From a virus: 28,109 nt of DNA. Of this stretch, positions 1 through 8,147 are shown in pieces. The number at the start of each line of letters is the position of its first letter. The first letter of the stretch is position 1. Location of the stretch: positions 1 through 28,109 of the IMG/VR virus record IMGVR_UViG_3300008113_001198; one strand, given 5' to 3'. Under the pieces are notes generated by a model. It was not told the origin of the DNA and did not search any database. It saw only the letters and a program-made list of their open reading frames with translations. The position numbers and the translations under genes were made by a program.

Positions 1-471
1 GCGCTTGTCCAGCCCCGGCAGCACCTTGCCGCCACCCTTGTTCCACAGCAAGAAACCATCCGCTGCGGCCTCCCACTCACCCCGGTTGGCCTTGATGCGG
101 ATGGTGCTGCGCTGGAGGTTGCCCAAGCCTACGTTGAAGGCAAAAGATACCAGAGCGTCAAACCGGCCTTGACTGCCAGCACAGCCGGGAACAAGTCGAA
201 GAACACCGCGTTCAAAAGACGCGACGTCCGCTGCGAATAAGTCGTCGGTTTCTTTTTTCGTCCAGACACGGCTGTCCTCCTGCTTGAGCGGCATCTCCTT
301 GCGGATCATGGGAATGTCGTCTTTGGTGCGCATCATCGGCAGGCGAATCTGCTCCTGATACAGCACATGGCCATACCCAATTGTCCAGATGTGCGCCGGG
401 CACAGGTACGGGCGGTTGCGGTAGCCTTCGTACTTGTGCATCAGGTCGGCGCCGACCTTGCTCAGTTTCAC
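1..471 (-). CDS. Endolysin, T4/P1-type lysozyme (GH24), C-terminus cut by window edge
   Basis: It should cleave the glycan strands of host peptidoglycan at lysis. The frame is open from 471 to base 1 (157 codons). Near the N-terminus it reads KYEGYRNRPYLCP followed by WTIGYGH, the family's active-site signature: Glu14, then Cys at +9 and Thr at +15. This is the spacing of the T4 Glu-Asp-Thr triad with Cys in the middle, as in P1 Lyz. Further on, AFNVGLGNL and LLWNKGGGKVLPGL are typical C-terminal lysozyme motifs; only a few residues should be missing. The GTG start at 471 has GGAG six bases upstream and overlaps the TGA of the holin-like gene (GTGA), which decided the start. No signal peptide or N-terminal anchor is visible, so export probably depends on a holin. 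Confidence 0.93.
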   Translation of the reverse strand, partial: MKLSKVGADLMHKYEGYRNRPYLCPAHIWTIGYGHVLYQEQIRLPMMRTKDDIPMIRKEMPLKQEDSRVWTKKETDDLFAADVASFERGVLRLVPGCAGSQGRFDALVSFAFNVGLGNLQRSTIRIKANRGEWEAAADGFLLWNKGGGKVLPGLDKR

Positions 472-971
472 TTCCTGCTCCAAGTCCTTGACCCAAACCA
501 GTAGCCTACGATCGCGCCAAGCATCGACATCTCGTCGGGGCTGAAGATGATGTCCGAGTAGCGCAGCACGTCGTCCATGCTCTTGATCATGCCGGGGTTC
601 GTGTACAGGTAGTAGCACAGGAACAGGTTGATCAGCACCAACTCCAGCACGAAGATGTACGTCACGGTCGGGCGCACGGTGCCGACGTAGGAGGCGACCC
701 ACTTATGCGCCCTGTCGAGCACCTTCTCGTCGTGTTGCAGCGCGGCCTCGGTCATCTGCGCCTCGGTCTGCATCATGACCTGCTCGGTGCGGATTTCCTC
801 GATGCGCTGTTGCGCGGCATACCCTTGAGCAGCCAGAGCCAACTCGCGCTCGTTTTGCATCCGCGCCAGCGCCAACTCGTGCTTCTGGTCGGCCTTGTTC
901 TGGAAGTATTCGAGCAGCTTGGGCAGGCCGCTGATGAGCAAGCCGCCGAGGGTGGAGATGAGTGAGAGCAT
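468..971 (-). CDS. Holin-like membrane protein (3-TM GTA-holin type)
   Basis: A 167-residue protein with a hydrophobic N-terminus (about 1-20), a charged helical coiled-coil stretch (about 25-95), a strong membrane segment (about 101-124) and a second short hydrophobic segment (about 148-161) ending in WFGSRTWSRK. A long helix, a membrane segment after an Arg-Pro, and a final WFGSRT-like tail resemble the family called holin of three TMs for gene-transfer-agent release. It lies directly before the endolysin and overlaps it by four bases, which supports the holin call. The ribosome site AAGGAAGG is four bases before ATG. The family assignment is from memory of the pattern; a structural membrane protein is the alternative. 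Confidence 0.6.
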   Translation of the reverse strand: MLSLISTLGGLLISGLPKLLEYFQNKADQKHELALARMQNERELALAAQGYAAQQRIEEIRTEQVMMQTEAQMTEAALQHDEKVLDRAHKWVASYVGTVRPTVTYIFVLELVLINLFLCYYLYTNPGMIKSMDDVLRYSDIIFSPDEMSMLGAIVGYWFGSRTWSRK

Positions 972-972
972 A

Positions 973-1452
973 TTACCTTCCTTGTGCAGTTGCTTCCATG
1001 ATGAACCAGACGGTTGCGCCGATCACGACGAGCACCACCAAGCCGCCGATCAGGAGGACAAACAGCTCGTCCATCTCCTGCTGCCGCTTCTTGGCGGCTT
1101 CCTTCTTGCGCCTGGCCGCGTGTGCGGCGTCGGCCTCCATCTTCTGGGCGCGCGCCGCAATGCGCTGCCAGACGTCCATCTTGTTGGACTGAAAGAACAG
1201 CATCTTGATCTGGTCTTCGAACTGCTTGGCCTGCTCGATCGCCATCTCCAGTTCAAGCGCCTTGCCCAGCGCCGACCCCTTGAACTCGCCCTGCTGAGAC
1301 TTTTGGACGACCTCGATGGCGTCGGCCTTGGCGTCGAAGTACTTGCCCAGCACCGGGCCGAGCGACGTCACATCATCGACCGTTGCAGCTACCTTCTTGA
1401 CAAGCTCGACGGCTGATGAGATCGCTGCAAGGGCGGTGATGGGGTCGAGCAT
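973..1452 (-). CDS. Tail-anchored helical membrane protein, unknown function
   Basis: A 159-residue protein, not recognised. Residues 1-125 look mostly helical and charged, ending in a Lys/Arg/Ala-rich stretch (AARRKKEAAKKRQQE). A single strong membrane segment follows at about 131-151, with a short polar tail. It would sit in the inner membrane with the large domain in the cytoplasm (basic residues before the segment). It lies between two other membrane genes and before the endolysin, so a role in lysis or lysis timing is possible. AAGG lies eight bases before the ATG. Confidence 0.7.
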   Translation of the reverse strand: MLDPITALAAISSAVELVKKVAATVDDVTSLGPVLGKYFDAKADAIEVVQKSQQGEFKGSALGKALELEMAIEQAKQFEDQIKMLFFQSNKMDVWQRIAARAQKMEADAAHAARRKKEAAKKRQQEMDELFVLLIGGLVVLVVIGATVWFIMEATAQGR

Positions 1453-1453
1453 G

Positions 1454-1666
1454 TTAGCTGCCTTTGAGGTGCCCTGCGACCCAAGTGACGGCGCCGCCGA
1501 CAGCAGAGGCGATGGTCATGCCCATCCAGAAGCCGCCCTTGCCCTTGTTGGCGAGCGCGAGCAACTCCTCGATCTGACGTTCCATCTTGTCGATCTTTTT
1601 GTCCATGTCCTGCACGCGCTGCCACATGGCGCCGTACCGCACCGGATCGATTTCTCCCGGCTCCAT
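1454..1666 (-). CDS. Small coiled-coil plus membrane-segment protein (possible holin or lysis accessory)
   Basis: A 70-residue protein. Residues about 15-40 form a heptad-like charged helix (VQDMDKKIDKMERQIEELLAL), followed by a Gly/Ala-rich membrane segment at about 46-66 (FWMGMTIASAVGGAVTWVAG). A short coiled coil followed by one membrane helix is the plan of XhlA-like haemolysin/holin helpers, but no specific motif fixes the family. Its stop lies one base before the next gene's ATG. No clear ribosome site is visible; the start was taken because it follows closely on the preceding stop. Confidence 0.6.
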   Translation of the reverse strand: MEPGEIDPVRYGAMWQRVQDMDKKIDKMERQIEELLALANKGKGGFWMGMTIASAVGGAVTWVAGHLKGS

Positions 1667-1670
1667 ACGC

Positions 1671-1895
1671 TTACGGCATCAACGCCTTGAGTTGCTCAGG
1701 CGTCTGTGCTGCGTCCATCTGAGTTTGCATGGCGGCGTACTTATCACGGATGGCCTGGCGCGCAGCCTCAGCCGCAGCGGCCTCGCTGGGGATGGTGGCC
1801 TTGACGTCCAGCGGCGCGAACTCAGCAGCGCGGGCGGCGCGGCGAGCGTCGTGGGCGATAGCCTTCGCCTTGTTGATGTCGATTACGATGCCCAT
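1671..1895 (-). CDS. Small Ala-rich helical protein, unknown function
   Basis: About 74 residues, with an N-terminal MGIVIDINKAKAIAHDARR and an Ala/Arg/Glu-rich helical body. Two in-frame ATGs exist at 1901 and 1895. The second is chosen because GAGGAG lies seven bases before it but only one base before the first. It overlaps the end of the upstream gene by 13 bases. The pair with that gene sits between the fibre genes and the lysis genes, a common place for fibre-associated chaperone-like proteins; that role is only positional inference. Confidence 0.65.
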   Translation of the reverse strand: MGIVIDINKAKAIAHDARRAARAAEFAPLDVKATIPSEAAAAEAARQAIRDKYAAMQTQMDAAQTPEQLKALMP

Positions 1896-2074
1896 GACCA
1901 TGCTCCTCGGAAAGTGCGATCAGACGGAATGTCAGCGACATCCACGATCTGGAAGGGTTTGCCTGCCGGCACGTCCTTGGCCGCGATCTCTTCAATCGTC
2001 AGGCCGCACTCGGCAGCAGGCACGATGACGGACACGCCGCCATCGTCGTTGGGGTAAATGATGCGCTGGTTCAT
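1883..2074 (-). CDS. Small conserved phage protein downstream of fibre genes, unknown function
   Basis: A 63-residue soluble protein beginning MNQRIIYPNDDGGVSVIVP and containing AKDVPAGKPFQIVDVADIP. I recall very similar short proteins in many phage genomes near tail-fibre genes, with no assigned function. The ribosome site AAGGAG is six bases before ATG. The same AAGGAGCC leader precedes the genes starting at 3744 and 8753, so these starts are well supported. It overlaps the following gene. Confidence 0.7.
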   Translation of the reverse strand: MNQRIIYPNDDGGVSVIVPAAECGLTIEEIAAKDVPAGKPFQIVDVADIPSDRTFRGAWSWAS

Positions 2075-2083
2075 GATGGCTCC

Positions 2084-3145
2084 TTAACGTAAGATGGCAA
2101 CGTTAACGTTGCTTGGGTCTAAAAAAGCGCCAGTTGTTGATGCCTGCGTTGCTAGCCTAACACTTGATGTAACTCGCGTTTGAGGGCCTCCAGACCAAGA
2201 ATTTGTCCCGACTGTATCAGTTGACGCACTCCACGCTACTGCATAGTTTGCATCCGGCAGTGCCGTGGTGAAGTTCACCGTGTAGTCACCCGTGCCGTTG
2301 TCCGTGATGCTCGTCACGTTGCCCGAGGCGCGGATCGCAACCGTGCCGGTGCCGTTGAAGTTGACCCATGCACGGCAGGGGTAGATGGGTGCAGTGCCCG
2401 ACACCGTGGCGAACTGCGCCGAGTTGATGTTGGGCGTCGTGAACGTGGGGTTGGCAACCGTCGTCGCCAGCGTCGCAGCGCCTGTGATGATCCCGTTACC
2501 GTCTATCGTGATTGGCATGCCGGTATCGTCAGCGACTCGGATTTGGCAGTTACTTGTGCCAACACCGTTAGTTCCAACAGGTGCGACAAACCTTGGAGTT
2601 GCTGACGTTGTTGTCAGCGCGGCAGAGCCTGAAAGAATGTAGTTCACGTCCGGCATCGCAGTTGTGAAGTTGACCGTGTAGTCACCCGTACCGTTGTCTG
2701 TGATCGAACTGACGTTGCCGCTGTCGCGGATCGCCACGGTGCCCGTGCCGTTGAAGTTCACCCAAGCGCGGGCGGCGTACACGGGCGCGGTGCCGATGTT
2801 GCCCAGCGCCGGGGCGCTGTTGCGGTACCAGGTGGTGTTGGCTTGGCGGTACACGAAGCTCATGGCGCTGTTGGCGGCCATCAGCGACACCTGAGTGCCG
2901 CCGATCGACTGGCCCGTGTTGCCGGCGATCGTGAGCGCCGTGATCTGCTGCGTGGTGGTGATGGTGATCACCATGCCGTCAGCCGGCGAGCCGGGCATCG
3001 TGATCGTGCCCGTCGCCAGCGTGCCGGCGGGCACCGCGATCAGGGTCGTGGTGCCCGAGGCGAAGGTGTACGAGAAGCCCGTCGTCAGGACTTGGAAGTC
3101 ATACGACTGCAAGACACCGTTGTTTCCATCGATTTTTGTTGGCAT
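2084..3145 (-). CDS. Fibre-like structural protein with an internal duplication
   Basis: A 353-residue, Thr/Ser/Gly/Ala-rich protein with alternating hydrophobic and small residues, the composition of a beta-rich phage fibre or receptor-binding protein. Residues 126-169 and 258-301 are copies of one 44-residue unit containing RAWVNFNGTGTVAIR and TDNGTGDYTVNFTTA; I count 40 identical positions. The N-terminal part (SYTFASGTTTLIAVPAGT, then a TITMPGSP-like strand) resembles fibre proteins that attach at the N-terminus. It is the most downstream of three fibre-like genes and starts six bases after the previous stop. No catalytic motif is visible, so a binding role is inferred from composition and position. 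Confidence 0.7.
   Translation of the reverse strand: MPTKIDGNNGVLQSYDFQVLTTGFSYTFASGTTTLIAVPAGTLATGTITMPGSPADGMVITITTTQQITALTIAGNTGQSIGGTQVSLMAANSAMSFVYRQANTTWYRNSAPALGNIGTAPVYAARAWVNFNGTGTVAIRDSGNVSSITDNGTGDYTVNFTTAMPDVNYILSGSAALTTTSATPRFVAPVGTNGVGTSNCQIRVADDTGMPITIDGNGIITGAATLATTVANPTFTTPNINSAQFATVSGTAPIYPCRAWVNFNGTGTVAIRASGNVTSITDNGTGDYTVNFTTALPDANYAVAWSASTDTVGTNSWSGGPQTRVTSSVRLATQASTTGAFLDPSNVNVAILR
2243..2374. repeat. Second copy of the 132-bp intragenic duplication
   Basis: Encodes residues 258-301 of the fibre-like gene at 2084-3145 and matches the copy at 2639-2770. The two differ at about four residues, so the duplication looks recent or is kept similar by recombination. Confidence 0.8.
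2639..2770. repeat. First copy of the 132-bp intragenic duplication
   Basis: Encodes residues 126-169 of the same fibre-like gene. Both copies start with RAWVNFNGTGTVAIR and end with PD-x-NY. Confidence 0.8.
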
Positions 3146-3150
3146 GGTGT

Positions 3151-3744
3151 TTACTCGTACAAAATGTTGATGGAGCCAGCGTCGAAGGTGTCAGTGCCAC
3201 CGACGGTGGTGATGCGGACGCGATCGAGGGTGCCACCGAGTGTTACAGTGCCGCCACCAAAAAGCGCGTTAGTGCTCAGTTGCCGGTATGTATGACTAGA
3301 AACCCACACGTTTGATCCGACTAACGTAATTATCATGTGGCCGGAGATTGCAGCAGCAGAGGTCGTACTTCCCAAAACAAATCCGGTGCTAGCACTTGAT
3401 CCGCCTGTGGCACTGGAGGTGTTCACAGTAACTCCAGTAGAAACGTAGCCAGTCGATACGATTCCGCTGCTAATTCCAATTTGTATCTGAATCTCGCTGG
3501 CGCCACTCGTGCTCACGCCATTAAACATCACCGTAATACGCTTCACCCACGACGGGATGCCGGTGAAATCAATGTTGGTCCCACTGGTCGATGCCTGCGA
3601 AGTGCCCGAGACGATCGCGCTGTTGATGCCGGCGACCACCACGTTGCCGGTGCCTGCGGGCATCGTGGCCGTGAAGCTGCTCGCGGTGGCTGGCGGGTTG
3701 ATCTCAACCGAGCCGCCGCTTGCCGAAACTAATTTAACGCCCAT
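3151..3744 (-). CDS. Fibre-like structural protein
   Basis: A 197-residue Ser/Thr/Gly-rich protein. The N-terminus (MGVKLVSASGGSVEINPPAT, then TATMPAGTGNVVVAG) is a pattern often seen at the start of phage fibre-like proteins. The middle (IPSWVKRITVMFNGVS) resembles a motif I have seen in many phage distal tail proteins. The C-terminus is beta-rich, ending GGTDTFDAGSINILYE. AAGGAG lies five bases before ATG. It sits between two other fibre-like genes with gaps of under ten bases, so they are probably co-translated parts of one adsorption apparatus. No enzyme motif is seen. Confidence 0.65.
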   Translation of the reverse strand: MGVKLVSASGGSVEINPPATASSFTATMPAGTGNVVVAGINSAIVSGTSQASTSGTNIDFTGIPSWVKRITVMFNGVSTSGASEIQIQIGISSGIVSTGYVSTGVTVNTSSATGGSSASTGFVLGSTTSAAAISGHMIITLVGSNVWVSSHTYRQLSTNALFGGGTVTLGGTLDRVRITTVGGTDTFDAGSINILYE

Positions 3745-3753
3745 GACGGCTCC

Positions 3754-4431
3754 TTAAACTATTGACCATACACTGGTAGACGGCACGGTCACGGTGATGC
3801 TGTTAGCAACCGAAACGGGGCCGAAGGTGCCGGCGTTCTTGTCAGCGGGGATGGTGTAGTTCTGCGTCACGGTCAAGCTGTTCTCGAAGAACACCGTGTC
3901 GGAGCCGCCGCCCGTCGCACCGCCACCCAGAGCGCCCCACGCGCCGTTGTAGCCCTCGAACTTGGTCGTGGTGCTATTGTAGCGAACCATGCCCTCCTCG
4001 GGGCTTGCTGGCCGCTCGCCTGTGGTGCCGACGTTGATGATCGCAGCGCCCGTGCCCTCAAGGGTCATCAGGTCCACGACGTTCAGGTTGGTAAACGTCC
4101 CCTCGTTGGGCACGCTGCTGCCGATGGGTGGGGGCGACGCGAACGAGTTGGTCGTCAGGGGCACCGACACGTAATCGACCGTGAACAACGGCACGTTGGT
4201 GGGCGTGGTCAGGGTGTACTTGTACGTGGTGGTGTCGGTCAGCCACACGTTGGCCTGACCGGCCGAGTCCAAGATGATCGGGTTGGTGTTTAGGGTGTTT
4301 TGGGTGTGGTCTGTGTACGTGGCGATCGGCGTGGTCGTGCCCGCCGCGTAGGTGAACAGCTTGCCACCGACAAGAGGCAACCCATCAGTCCCGAAAAACT
4401 GTAGCTTTGGCGGCGGAGAGAGTGAGGCCAT
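3754..4431 (-). CDS. Fibre-like protein with a C-terminal module shared with the 9115-10704 gene
   Basis: A 225-residue protein. The N-terminal 80 residues (PKLQFFGTDGLPLVGGKLFTY, then TYTDHTQNTLN and ILDSAGQANVW) match a pattern common in phage tail proteins, where a beta-rich domain describes an added-argument-like fold of unknown role. The last 43 residues (from ENSLTVTQNY to VPSTSVWSIV) are clearly similar to the last 43 of the 529-residue fibre-like protein encoded at 9115-10704. AAGGA lies seven bases before ATG. It is the first of three consecutive fibre-like genes after the ejection-protein genes, where P22 carries its tailspike region. Confidence 0.7.
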   Translation of the reverse strand: MASLSPPPKLQFFGTDGLPLVGGKLFTYAAGTTTPIATYTDHTQNTLNTNPIILDSAGQANVWLTDTTTYKYTLTTPTNVPLFTVDYVSVPLTTNSFASPPPIGSSVPNEGTFTNLNVVDLMTLEGTGAAIINVGTTGERPASPEEGMVRYNSTTTKFEGYNGAWGALGGGATGGGSDTVFFENSLTVTQNYTIPADKNAGTFGPVSVANSITVTVPSTSVWSIV

Positions 4432-4486
4432 GTCTTAGTCCTTGGTGGATTCTAGCTAATTGCGGTCAGCGCGCAAGGGCATCTGG

Positions 4487-6157
4487 TCAGGGTCTTTGAG
4501 CAGCTACAGGCGCGGCAACCAGCGTGGACAGCAGCGCGTTGTTTAGCGGCTCGGTAGCCATCAAGCTGTTGATCGGACGATCGTAGGTGGGTAACGCGCG
4601 GCGCTGGCCCATCGGCGACAGCAGGTAGTTACGCGCCCCGTAAGACACTGCACCAGGCGCCATCGCGCCAAGCATTGCTCCTGCCGAAGCGCCTTGCGCC
4701 CCTCCGAACATTGCGCCTGCGCCCGCCCCTACGCCGCCACCCAAAGTCGGGCCAAGCATGGTGCCTGCGCCGGGCGTGCCCATCGTACCCGGCGACACCA
4801 TCACAGGCCGCGCGACGTTGGCAAAACGTGCGATCAGGTCAAGATCGCCGCTGAAGTAACGCCCTTTGTTCTGAAGATCGTTTGCCAGTTGCCGGGCGTT
4901 AACGGAGCCGCCGCCCTCAACGATAGCGTCTTCCACGGCGTGGCTGATCGCCATGCGCTGCCGCGAAGCGCGGAACTGATCTAGCATAGCCTGCGCGTTC
5001 ATGTTTCCGGCAGTTTGGAGCGATCGCTCGATCTGGTCTTCCAAAGCATTGCTGATCGCGCGCTGCGCCAGCCCCAGTTCGTTGTCGCCGCGAGCCAAGT
5101 TGGCGCGGGAGGCTTCGCGCAAAGTGCGTGTGGCGCCCACAGCGTCGGCGGCGTTGAACTGCCCGACACGGTAGTTAGCCACCAAGTCTTGCACTGGCTG
5201 CGGTATCGCGTTAGGGAACGACCGACCTGGGCCGGTGTACGCGGCCAAAACATTGTTTAGCGCCGCGTCAAAATCTGGGTCGGCGCGCACAACGCCGAGG
5301 TTGTTTAGCGGCGCGTACCCTCGTTGATACTCTTGCCCGCGAATCTGACGCATGTTTTCGCGGGTAAGCGGCGCGTCGTCCGGCAAGCTCAACGCTCTGC
5401 GGGACAGGCGATCCGTTACCTGTTGGTTCTGCGACGCGGCCTCTTGCTGAGTCCGAGTCTTGCCGCCCAAACGCTCAAGCAGCACGTTCTGTGCGCTGGG
5501 TGTAATGCTGCCAGGCGTGACAAGATAGCCTTCAGCCTGCCCTGCGCGGATCGTCAGGTCGCGCACAGCGTTGCGGGCCTGCTCGGCCTGCAAGCGCGCT
5601 TGTCTGGCTTGCGCGGCGCTGGTTATCGCAGCGGGCGTTGTCATAGCCACTGCCATACCGGCCACGGGGCTGCCAGTAAGCTCCGCAGTCGTTTGCCCGG
5701 CAGTGCCAGCGGCCAAACCTTTAGCGGCGCTGGCGGTCAGTTCACGCACCGACGCGGCTGGCGAAATCGCGCCGCCTGTAGCGGCCTGCAAGCCAACGTC
5801 AAGAATGCGCTGGCCGGTGGTCATGCCTTCAGTTGGCTTGATCAGGCCGGCTTTTTGATATATCTCCGTCACTCGTTGGCGCGGGGCGGTAACTTCAGGC
5901 GCCAGCGCAGGGTAGCCTGCTGCCGTTACTGCGGTGCCATACGCCATCTTGGCGAGGTTGGCAATGTTTTGCGGCGTGTTGATAAACAAGTCGATTGCGC
6001 CAGTAATCGCTTTGTACGGGGCGCTGGTGGCGACGTCTAGCGTAGATGGCGGCCGGCGCGGGCCGGGGATGCCGCTGGGTGGCGCGGCGTTAAATTCCGC
6101 AAATGGGTTTGGCTGCGCCGCAGGCGTAGCAAACTGGGCAAACGGATTTGTCGCCAT
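4487..6157 (-). CDS. Ejection-type internal virion protein (P22 gp16 position)
   Basis: A 556-residue Ala/Gln/Gly-rich protein. The N-terminus repeats an NPFAQF / NPFAEF motif that I have seen in phage internal proteins. The middle is helical and rich in Gln/Arg (ARQARLQAEQARNAVRDL). Residues about 473-502 are a glycine/alanine zipper (GGGVGAGAGAMFGGAQGASA) able to enter a membrane. This fits a protein carried in the head and released into the cell envelope to help DNA enter, the role of P22 gp16, gp20 and gp7. No lytic transglycosylase motif was seen. Its ATG shares a base with the previous stop (TAATG). The function comes from gene order and composition, not sequence identity. Confidence 0.65.
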   Translation of the reverse strand: MATNPFAQFATPAAQPNPFAEFNAAPPSGIPGPRRPPSTLDVATSAPYKAITGAIDLFINTPQNIANLAKMAYGTAVTAAGYPALAPEVTAPRQRVTEIYQKAGLIKPTEGMTTGQRILDVGLQAATGGAISPAASVRELTASAAKGLAAGTAGQTTAELTGSPVAGMAVAMTTPAAITSAAQARQARLQAEQARNAVRDLTIRAGQAEGYLVTPGSITPSAQNVLLERLGGKTRTQQEAASQNQQVTDRLSRRALSLPDDAPLTRENMRQIRGQEYQRGYAPLNNLGVVRADPDFDAALNNVLAAYTGPGRSFPNAIPQPVQDLVANYRVGQFNAADAVGATRTLREASRANLARGDNELGLAQRAISNALEDQIERSLQTAGNMNAQAMLDQFRASRQRMAISHAVEDAIVEGGGSVNARQLANDLQNKGRYFSGDLDLIARFANVARPVMVSPGTMGTPGAGTMLGPTLGGGVGAGAGAMFGGAQGASAGAMLGAMAPGAVSYGARNYLLSPMGQRRALPTYDRPINSLMATEPLNNALLSTLVAAPVAAQRP

Positions 6158-8145
6158 TATTGACCCCTTGCACGTTTAGCTGCGCCGGCCCCAAAAATTG
6201 CGTCGAATTGCGCGTCGGTACCTCGGCCAGCCTTAAGGGCGTCGATTGCCGCCTGCGGGATGGCTTGCGCGGCTCCTGCGGAACCCGCACCTGCGCTAGG
6301 CGATGCAAGGTATTTTTTCAGCTCAGGCCGGTCAAACAGCGACTTGCCGCCTTCACCGCTGAACCATGCGTTCTCTGCGCCTTCATATGTCTTTTTGTTA
6401 GCCCACCAATCATCGTAGAAATTGCGCTGGGCTATGTCTCGCTGAAGTTGCGCTTTGGCAACGTCAATGATGAATCTGTTAGCCGCGACGGTGTTTCCAA
6501 ACTGGGCGCCGGTCTGCGTAATACGCTGCGCGTCAGCCTCAGTCTGCGGGCCTTTCTGCTCCAACTGGCGCTGAAGCACAGCTTGTTGCGTTGCGGAAAG
6601 AAACGTCTGTGCGTCCGTGGCAAATTTTTCCGCCTCTTTAACACCCAAGGCCGCAAGCAAAGACGCGCCCGCTTTTTTGACTTCGGTTCCGAAGCCAGTT
6701 GTAAACCCTTGGTCTAGGATTTTGGCTTGAGTCTCCATTGCGGGCAGCGTCCGCGCGGCCAAACGAGCAGCAGTAGCTATGTCGCCATACTGTTTGACGT
6801 TAAGCTCGCCTTTGCCTTTTTGTTCTGCGCTTTCTAATCTTCCGCCTACGGCGCTAGCCGTAGCCGTGACATTGCTGGTCGACCTGTTTATCCCGCCGGT
6901 GTACGGCACTGGAACTTGTTTACCTGTTGCGTCTACGCCAATCGTAAACTGTTGGCGGGTGTCTTTGTCAAAATAGACAGGCGTGTCGGTGCCTTTGACG
7001 ACACCAATTATGTCAACGCGCGGCCCAGCCTGCGCTTGGGACGTTCTTGAAAACTCCGCGAACCCTTCTTTGGTAATCGGGAAGCCCAGTTCACGCATCT
7101 TCCTGATCGTTTCAGGAGCGCGCGACGACTGCATAGCTTCTTCAATTTGCTTGAGCAGCAGTTGTGCTTCGGCTTTGGCCTCGGGCCTGTTGATGCCCGA
7201 TACCCGACGGTAATCACTGAGCAAACTTTGCAGGTTAGGTGCAGCAGCCGCCAACTGGTTGACGCTTTCCGGCGGCGCAGCGCCTTGCTGAGCGGCCAAC
7301 ACGTTGGCAGCAGGCGCGGCGGCGGGTGCAAAAGCACTTGCCGGCAAGGAGGGGGCGTAGTTGAAGTCTTGAGCCGCGCGCGTTTCCGGCGACAGCAAAT
7401 CGCGGCTGAGTTGCGAGAATGCAGGCACTTGCCCAGCCGACACGCCGGGAATCTTCATGCTCGGCAAAGCACGTTCTAAGGCGGCGCGCTCATCTGGGTT
7501 TGCCCGCAGAACCGCAGCTATTTGAGGCGCGTTAAGACCAGTAGACCGTCCCACATTCAGTTCTGTTAAATACTCCCGCATTCCGGCTTTTAAGCCGCTT
7601 GGCCCCATACCTGCCACTACCGCCGCTTTGTCTTCCGCCGATAGTGGAGGCCGTTGCGGGGGCACCACCCCGATGTCAAGCGCGTCGGCGCTGTCAAACG
7701 TGCCCGTACCAAGAGTGCCCATAGGCACATCTTTGCCCGCGATCCGAAAGGACGGCGTAACGCCGGCACCGGGGGCTGCGCCAGCAGGAGCGCCAGCAGC
7801 GGTTCCGGTACGACCGCGCTGGTAGTCTTCCCACTGCCGTTGGCTTCTTATCGTTTCTCGTATCGCAGCGCCCCGTTCTATGTAGTCTGGGTTGCCGGAC
7901 TTGATCATTTCCTCGGCAGCGGCCTCAAGGTCAGGAGGGCCACCCTTTGCTACGATAGCCCTGCGGATGTTGTCCAGAGCCGCGCGGTCTTGACGGTATT
8001 TTTCAAGCTGCATGTCCGCAACTTCAGCCTGGCGTTGCGCGCCGACGATGCTTTGAAGCTGCGCGTACTCGGCCAGCGCGTTACGCGGCTGGTACTCCGT
8101 CGTAGGACGGTACGACATCGCGATCTGAGGGTTGACAAGTGCCAT
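6157..8145 (-). CDS. Ejection-type internal virion protein (P22 gp20 position)
   Basis: A 662-residue, largely helical protein rich in Ala, Gln, Glu and Arg. The N-terminal 60 residues form a Gln/Arg-rich helix (QLQSIVGAQRQAEVADMQLE); residues about 115-135 are an Ala/Gly/Pro linker; the last third is again helical with many Gln (FLSATQQAVLQRQLEQKGPQ). It is the second of three adjacent genes filling the slots of P22 gp7, gp20 and gp16, so an injected DNA-transfer protein is the best reading. The stop overlaps the next ATG, so synthesis of the two is probably coupled. No recognised enzyme domain is visible. Confidence 0.65.
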   Translation of the reverse strand: MALVNPQIAMSYRPTTEYQPRNALAEYAQLQSIVGAQRQAEVADMQLEKYRQDRAALDNIRRAIVAKGGPPDLEAAAEEMIKSGNPDYIERGAAIRETIRSQRQWEDYQRGRTGTAAGAPAGAAPGAGVTPSFRIAGKDVPMGTLGTGTFDSADALDIGVVPPQRPPLSAEDKAAVVAGMGPSGLKAGMREYLTELNVGRSTGLNAPQIAAVLRANPDERAALERALPSMKIPGVSAGQVPAFSQLSRDLLSPETRAAQDFNYAPSLPASAFAPAAAPAANVLAAQQGAAPPESVNQLAAAAPNLQSLLSDYRRVSGINRPEAKAEAQLLLKQIEEAMQSSRAPETIRKMRELGFPITKEGFAEFSRTSQAQAGPRVDIIGVVKGTDTPVYFDKDTRQQFTIGVDATGKQVPVPYTGGINRSTSNVTATASAVGGRLESAEQKGKGELNVKQYGDIATAARLAARTLPAMETQAKILDQGFTTGFGTEVKKAGASLLAALGVKEAEKFATDAQTFLSATQQAVLQRQLEQKGPQTEADAQRITQTGAQFGNTVAANRFIIDVAKAQLQRDIAQRNFYDDWWANKKTYEGAENAWFSGEGGKSLFDRPELKKYLASPSAGAGSAGAAQAIPQAAIDALKAGRGTDAQFDAIFGAGAAKRARGQ

Positions 8146-8147
8146 GA

